From: Lachnospiraceae bacterium | GTDB lineage: Bacteria > Bacillota > Clostridia > Lachnospirales > Lachnospiraceae | DNA length: 64,000 bases | Assembly (NCBI GenBank): GCA_015057115.1 | Contig: SVEZ01000014.1 | Coordinates: 37,460-101,459, forward strand | Direction of reading: 5' to 3' | Shown: positions 60,531 to 64,000 of the stretch, in pieces | How positions within the stretch are numbered: the stretch's first letter is position 1 | Layout: each line of letters starts with the position of its first letter | Program-made: the position numbers and the translations under genes | The notes under the pieces: model-generated | Databases searched by the model: none | What the model was told of the DNA's origin: nothing | The model's input: the letters and a program-made list of their open reading frames with translations, nothing else

Positions 60531-61550
60531 TCAAATATAAGATTTTTCAACTATACTCCGCGCTTTGTCCAGTCCGCCGGCAAACAGAAACGCTGCCATG
60601 AAAATCATGTTCGAAAACAAAGGAATCCCTACAAATGCCCCCATTTCACGCATTTCGATTTCTTCTTTTAAAATATCCAGAAACAGTATGTGGGACAGGT
60701 AGATGGTAAAAGAATGCTTTGCTACCAGTCCGACCCAGCATCCTATTGTCTCCGGCAGATAAAATGGTCTGGATTTTATCGCGATATAAAACACCGCCAT
60801 GGCCGCCACTCCAATCAGCACGTTCCGATATTCAAAAAAGTCTTCACAGTGCTGACCGTCGCAAAAGGAATACCACAAGGTTGCACCAACCACAATTGCC
60901 AGCGCCAGCATGGCAAGGCAAGCCGCCCAGAGCCGCCGAAGATGGATTTTGTCCCTGTACTGCCGAATAAGATAACCCATAATAAAATATCCCAGATGGC
61001 AAGAGCTTCCTACCAGGGGAATCTGATACCGCACTTCCATATCCTGAATTGCCAGATAAAAATTGATGGCCAGCAGACAGATATACAGCATGGAAAAATA
61101 TTTTACCATCTCGTCATTCATATTCTGGAACAGTTTCTGCCAGAAAGGCAGGGTCAGATAGATCCCTACCAGCACATATAAATACCATAAGTGTTTTTTC
61201 ACCGGCTCCTCGAACATATCCTGCAGATTATAATATCCCTTATCCATGTAAAAATAGTTCCATACGGCATATACTGCGCTCCAGACCACCAGCGGACGCA
61301 AAATCTTTGTCACCCGGGCAGTATTGCGTCTTAAATCAACCTCCCTTCCAATCAGAAGGGAGCCGCTGATCATAAAGAACAGCGGCACGGATACTCTGGA
61401 TATTCCATTGATAATACAAGCAAACACATAGGAGCTTACGGATATGTCTTCCATGATCCGGCAATAATAATTCGCTACATGAATAAAAATCACCATGATA
61501 CACGATATGACGCGTAAAAGCTCTATATTTACATCCTTTTGTTTTTCCAC
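60531..61550 (-). CDS. Membrane acyltransferase family 3 (OafA/WecH-like)
   Basis: VNIELLRVISCIMVIFIHVANYY; multi-pass; GTG start overlaps the upstream stop codon (TAGTG). Confidence 0.85.
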   Translation of the reverse strand: MEKQKDVNIELLRVISCIMVIFIHVANYYCRIMEDISVSSYVFACIINGISRVSVPLFFMISGSLLIGREVDLRRNTARVTKILRPLVVWSAVYAVWNYFYMDKGYYNLQDMFEEPVKKHLWYLYVLVGIYLTLPFWQKLFQNMNDEMVKYFSMLYICLLAINFYLAIQDMEVRYQIPLVGSSCHLGYFIMGYLIRQYRDKIHLRRLWAACLAMLALAIVVGATLWYSFCDGQHCEDFFEYRNVLIGVAAMAVFYIAIKSRPFYLPETIGCWVGLVAKHSFTIYLSHILFLDILKEEIEMREMGAFVGIPLFSNMIFMAAFLFAGGLDKARSIVEKSYI

Positions 61551-62584
61551 TACTTTTTCCCTGCTTTTTTACGGAGTAAGTCGTAGTACCACTTTCCAAA
61601 AGCGGAAAGATCCGACCGTTTCAGACCGTTGACCTTCTGACAGCTGCTTTTGATCAGGGCACAGGACTCGTCTTTATTTGATAGATTAAACGCTATATAG
61701 CTTACACCATACTGGTCAAAAAGGTCAAGCCACTTTTTGCCGCCGCTCTTGCTGATGCGCCCGTTTCCGGAAGCCTCACTGATTCCGAATTCCGTAACAA
61801 ATACCGGCAGCTTTGCTTTTAACACTGCCTTCACCCGCTTGCGCATATCTGCCTTGTGGGTTGCGGAGTAAAAATGGAAGGTGTACATTACGTTATCATA
61901 ATTTAGCGGACTTTCCAGCGCCCGCTCCAAATCCTGGGACCAGGTAGGCGTTCCTACTATAACGATGGCGTCCTCGTCATTTTTGCGGATGATGGGGATA
62001 ATTTTGTTAGCATAGGACTTAATGTTCTTCCAGTCGGTGCCACCGTTTGGCTCGTTGCAAAGTTCATAAATCACATTATTCTGATCCTTAAATTCTTTGG
62101 ACATCATTCTGAAAAAACTCTTTGCATAAGACTGATTCTTCTTGGGATTACCGTCGCTTAAAATATGCCAGTCGATAATAACATACAAACCTGCCTCTGT
62201 AGCGTATTTCACACCTTTGCGCACCAGTTTGCGCAATTCCTTCCGGCTATTCTTGTCTCCCGTACAATATCCGGCGTATTCCTCGGTATATAGAGCGAGA
62301 CGCACTGCATTAGCGCCCCATTTATCATGAAGTTCTTTGAATAATTTCTTATTTACATATTGCGGAAACCATGCCAATCCGTGGCTGCTGATGCCTCTAA
62401 GCTGAACGGTTTTTCCTTTTTCATTGCACAGATGGGTACCTTCCACATGAAGTTTGGAAAAGCTCTTTTCTTTTGCCAGCACCTGTGAGGCTCCATTTTT
62501 CCCACCCCAACAAATACCGAAAAAAATGCCTGCCACCATGCAAAGCGCCAATACCCACGCCATCGTTTTCTTTGTTATTCTCAT
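61550..62584 (-). CDS. Secreted/anchored glycoside hydrolase family 5 (cellulase-like)
   Basis: VQLRGISSHGLAWFP, YVIIDWHILSDGNP, VIYELCNEPNGG (acid/base NEP), PVFVTEFGISEASG (nucleophile E). Confidence 0.92.
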   Translation of the reverse strand: MRITKKTMAWVLALCMVAGIFFGICWGGKNGASQVLAKEKSFSKLHVEGTHLCNEKGKTVQLRGISSHGLAWFPQYVNKKLFKELHDKWGANAVRLALYTEEYAGYCTGDKNSRKELRKLVRKGVKYATEAGLYVIIDWHILSDGNPKKNQSYAKSFFRMMSKEFKDQNNVIYELCNEPNGGTDWKNIKSYANKIIPIIRKNDEDAIVIVGTPTWSQDLERALESPLNYDNVMYTFHFYSATHKADMRKRVKAVLKAKLPVFVTEFGISEASGNGRISKSGGKKWLDLFDQYGVSYIAFNLSNKDESCALIKSSCQKVNGLKRSDLSAFGKWYYDLLRKKAGKK

Positions 62585-62778
62585 GTTGTTACCTCCCGCC
62601 TTTTTTTCGTATCAAGCCACACGCTTTGTTAAATTTGTCGGCTTTTTTCGATTCTATTTTATTGAATTTTTTTGAATAAATTGTGTATTTCCTCTTGAAA
62701 CAGACCTTAGTCTATACTATAATAAATTTATATCTTGATTGTTAAAATTTAATCGTATTAAATGATATGTTTGTTTGT

Positions 62779-62797
62779 CCGGCATGGGGTATGCCGG
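62779..62797 (+). promoter_or_regulatory. 7-bp perfect hairpin in the 5' leader of the HTH regulator
   Basis: CCGGCAT-ggggt-ATGCCGG ending about 6 nt before the AAGGGGG RBS. Confidence 0.5.
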
Positions 62798-62817
62798 TTT
62801 GTAAGGGGGTAATACCG

Positions 62818-63360
62818 ATGATATCTAAAGCACGCACTACGTTGACGAATCTGTCCAAGATTTGCTTCACTTCTCTCGGAACACTGATTCGGGATTTGCA
62901 GACAGAGCAGGACGTTTCTTCCGAAACCTTATGTTCCGGTCTTTGCAGTGAATCAACCTTAGACAGAATCAAGAACAACACCTTAACGCCCAGCGTTCTT
63001 CTTGCGGGAGCACTTTTAAACCGCTTGGGAATCTGCGAACAGTCTCTGATTCGCTACGGCGATCCGGAAGAGCAGGAAATTCTTCGTTTGAAATACGAAC
63101 TTCTTTCCTATTCAGATTCCACCTCCCAGGACTATTTGAAGAAGCTGGCTCGTCTTCGTGAGTTGTGTGAGAAGTCTACCATTCCGTATTTGAAACAGAC
63201 CTACCTACTGTTTTATTTGCGGACACTTCCCCAGTCCAGCCAGAAGCAGGCACAGACTTTTGCAGCATTACGCCTGACCCTGCGTGACTTTGATCCGGAA
63301 AAGATAGATGAATATCGTTTGACCTGCAATGAGCGAATATTAGTTCGGGATTTATTATAA
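62818..63360 (+). CDS. Short XRE-type (Rgg/MutR-like) HTH regulator
   Basis: LGTLIRDLQTEQDVSSETLCSGLCSESTLDRIKNNTLTPSVLLAGALLNRLGI resembles Rgg/MutR-like N-terminal HTH; ATG 62818 after AAGGGGGTAATACCG. Confidence 0.65.
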   Translation: MISKARTTLTNLSKICFTSLGTLIRDLQTEQDVSSETLCSGLCSESTLDRIKNNTLTPSVLLAGALLNRLGICEQSLIRYGDPEEQEILRLKYELLSYSDSTSQDYLKKLARLRELCEKSTIPYLKQTYLLFYLRTLPQSSQKQAQTFAALRLTLRDFDPEKIDEYRLTCNERILVRDLL

Positions 63361-63397
63361 ACGGTTACTTCCTAATACATCTTCATGGGTGTAAACA

Positions 63398-63433
63398 CGG
63401 GGCTGCGGTTACGATTTCGTATCCACAGCCCCG
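63398..63433 (+). terminator. Long hairpin downstream of the regulator, terminator-like
   Basis: CGGGGCTG.GG.TACGA / TCGTA.CC.CAGCCCCG. Confidence 0.6.
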
Positions 63434-63483
63434 ATTTCATGGGTGATTTTTTTCTTTTTGATGTGATTTGTGATGGAGACTTC

Positions 63484-63734
63484 CCGGCGAACTTTTTTCC
63501 CTGCCGGTCAAACGCTATCCGTTAGCCCCATGAGGATTTCTTCTCCCCAGGCTATTGTTTTTTCAAACGTTCACATAGCCTCACAATGAATTTTGCTCCG
63601 CGGGCTAACATTGCGGTTTGCCTCAGAACATATTTTGCTTACAGGCAATGATGCCTGTTTGCCTCGCAGACATTTTCTCCCCATAGGCTAACGGTTTTTG
63701 TTAGCCTGGTTTCTTTTTCTTCTCACCAGGCTAA
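63484..63734. repeat. Array of about six degenerate hairpins with T-rich loops, about 42 bp periodicity
   Basis: Stem starts at 63484 (CCGGC/GCCGG), 63523 (TAGCC/GGCTA), 63576 (TAGCC/GGCTA), 63618 (TTGCCT/AGGCAA), 63659 (GCCT/AGGC) and 63701 (TTAGCCTGGT/ACCAGGCTAA). Confidence 0.7.
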
Positions 63735-63927
63735 TTTTGGATGTTACAGATGGTATTTTCTATTCATACAAGGCATTTATGTATAACCTATTAGTATGCT
63801 GCTATGATTTCACCCCCTCAGTCGTTGCCGACACGCCTTCTATGTCGAAGACTCCATTAAACGACTATGAAAATTTACGAGACGGATAAAAAGGGGCCTC
63901 ACCCGGATGTTTAATTGCATCACTGAT

Positions 63928-63988
63928 ATGCTCCCTTCTAGGTAGACAAGAGAAATAATAAAATCTTGAACTACTTAGGAGGGAGCAT
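63928..63988 (+). promoter_or_regulatory. Long leader hairpin sequestering the RBS of an ORF that starts at 63993
   Basis: ATGCTCCCTTCTAGGTAG (63928-63945) pairs with CTACTTAGGAGGGAGCAT (63971-63988); inner CAAGA/TCTTG; RBS GGAGGG lies in the 3' arm; ATGTCCGT begins at 63993. Confidence 0.7.
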
Positions 63989-64000
63989 TTTTATGTCCGT

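Noticed and set aside
63484-63734. CRISPR or integron attC interpretation of the hairpin array
   Set aside because: Repeat stems are degenerate, spacing irregular (39-53 bp), no cas or integrase gene visible. Kept as an unexplained array.
63993-64000. Naming the edge ORF as an IS110-type transposase
   Set aside because: Only M-S-(V) is visible. The leader hairpin is compatible with many mobile elements, so no family call is supported.
1-64000. tRNA or rRNA genes
   Set aside because: No cloverleaf-like or rRNA-like stretches were noticed when scanning intergenic regions by eye. tRNAscan-SE and Infernal would settle this.

Overview
The window is ordinary low-to-mid GC Firmicutes chromosome, probably Clostridia/Lachnospiraceae-like (inferred from gene content and codon style; no taxonomic search was run). 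Most genes are housekeeping: ftsH (partial), pyrG, degV, an M42 peptidase, an M13 peptidase, asnA, ddl, nadABC-niaR, trkAH, a feoA-feoB fusion, galK-galE and chemotaxis receptors. The points that merit follow-up are: (1) five large nested intergenic inverted repeats (3.6, 47.4, 47.6, 49.0 and 56.4 kb). They share an internal core (YGGYACRTAA...hairpin...CTAAGTRCCR), but their outer arms are copy-specific and still self-complementary, so they look like an undescribed structured RNA or DNA element family. (2) A tightly packed seven-gene minus-strand operon (14.4-23.4 kb): STAS-phosphotransferase fusion, two ATP-grasp ligases, paired ABC exporters, a nucleotidyltransferase and a condensation/acyltransferase-fold protein, which resembles an uncharacterised small-molecule assembly and export cluster. 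(3) A HelD-like helicase with a C-terminal extension resembling the N-terminal beta-sandwich of GH31 glycosidases. (4) A Fic / VbhA-like toxin-antitoxin pair whose 58-aa antitoxin is missing from the ORF track. (5) A decayed LMW protein-tyrosine-phosphatase remnant with readable lesions. (6) An array of about six degenerate hairpins at about 42 bp spacing near the right edge, followed by an ORF start with a sequestered RBS. All functional assignments come from reading motifs by eye, without database searches.
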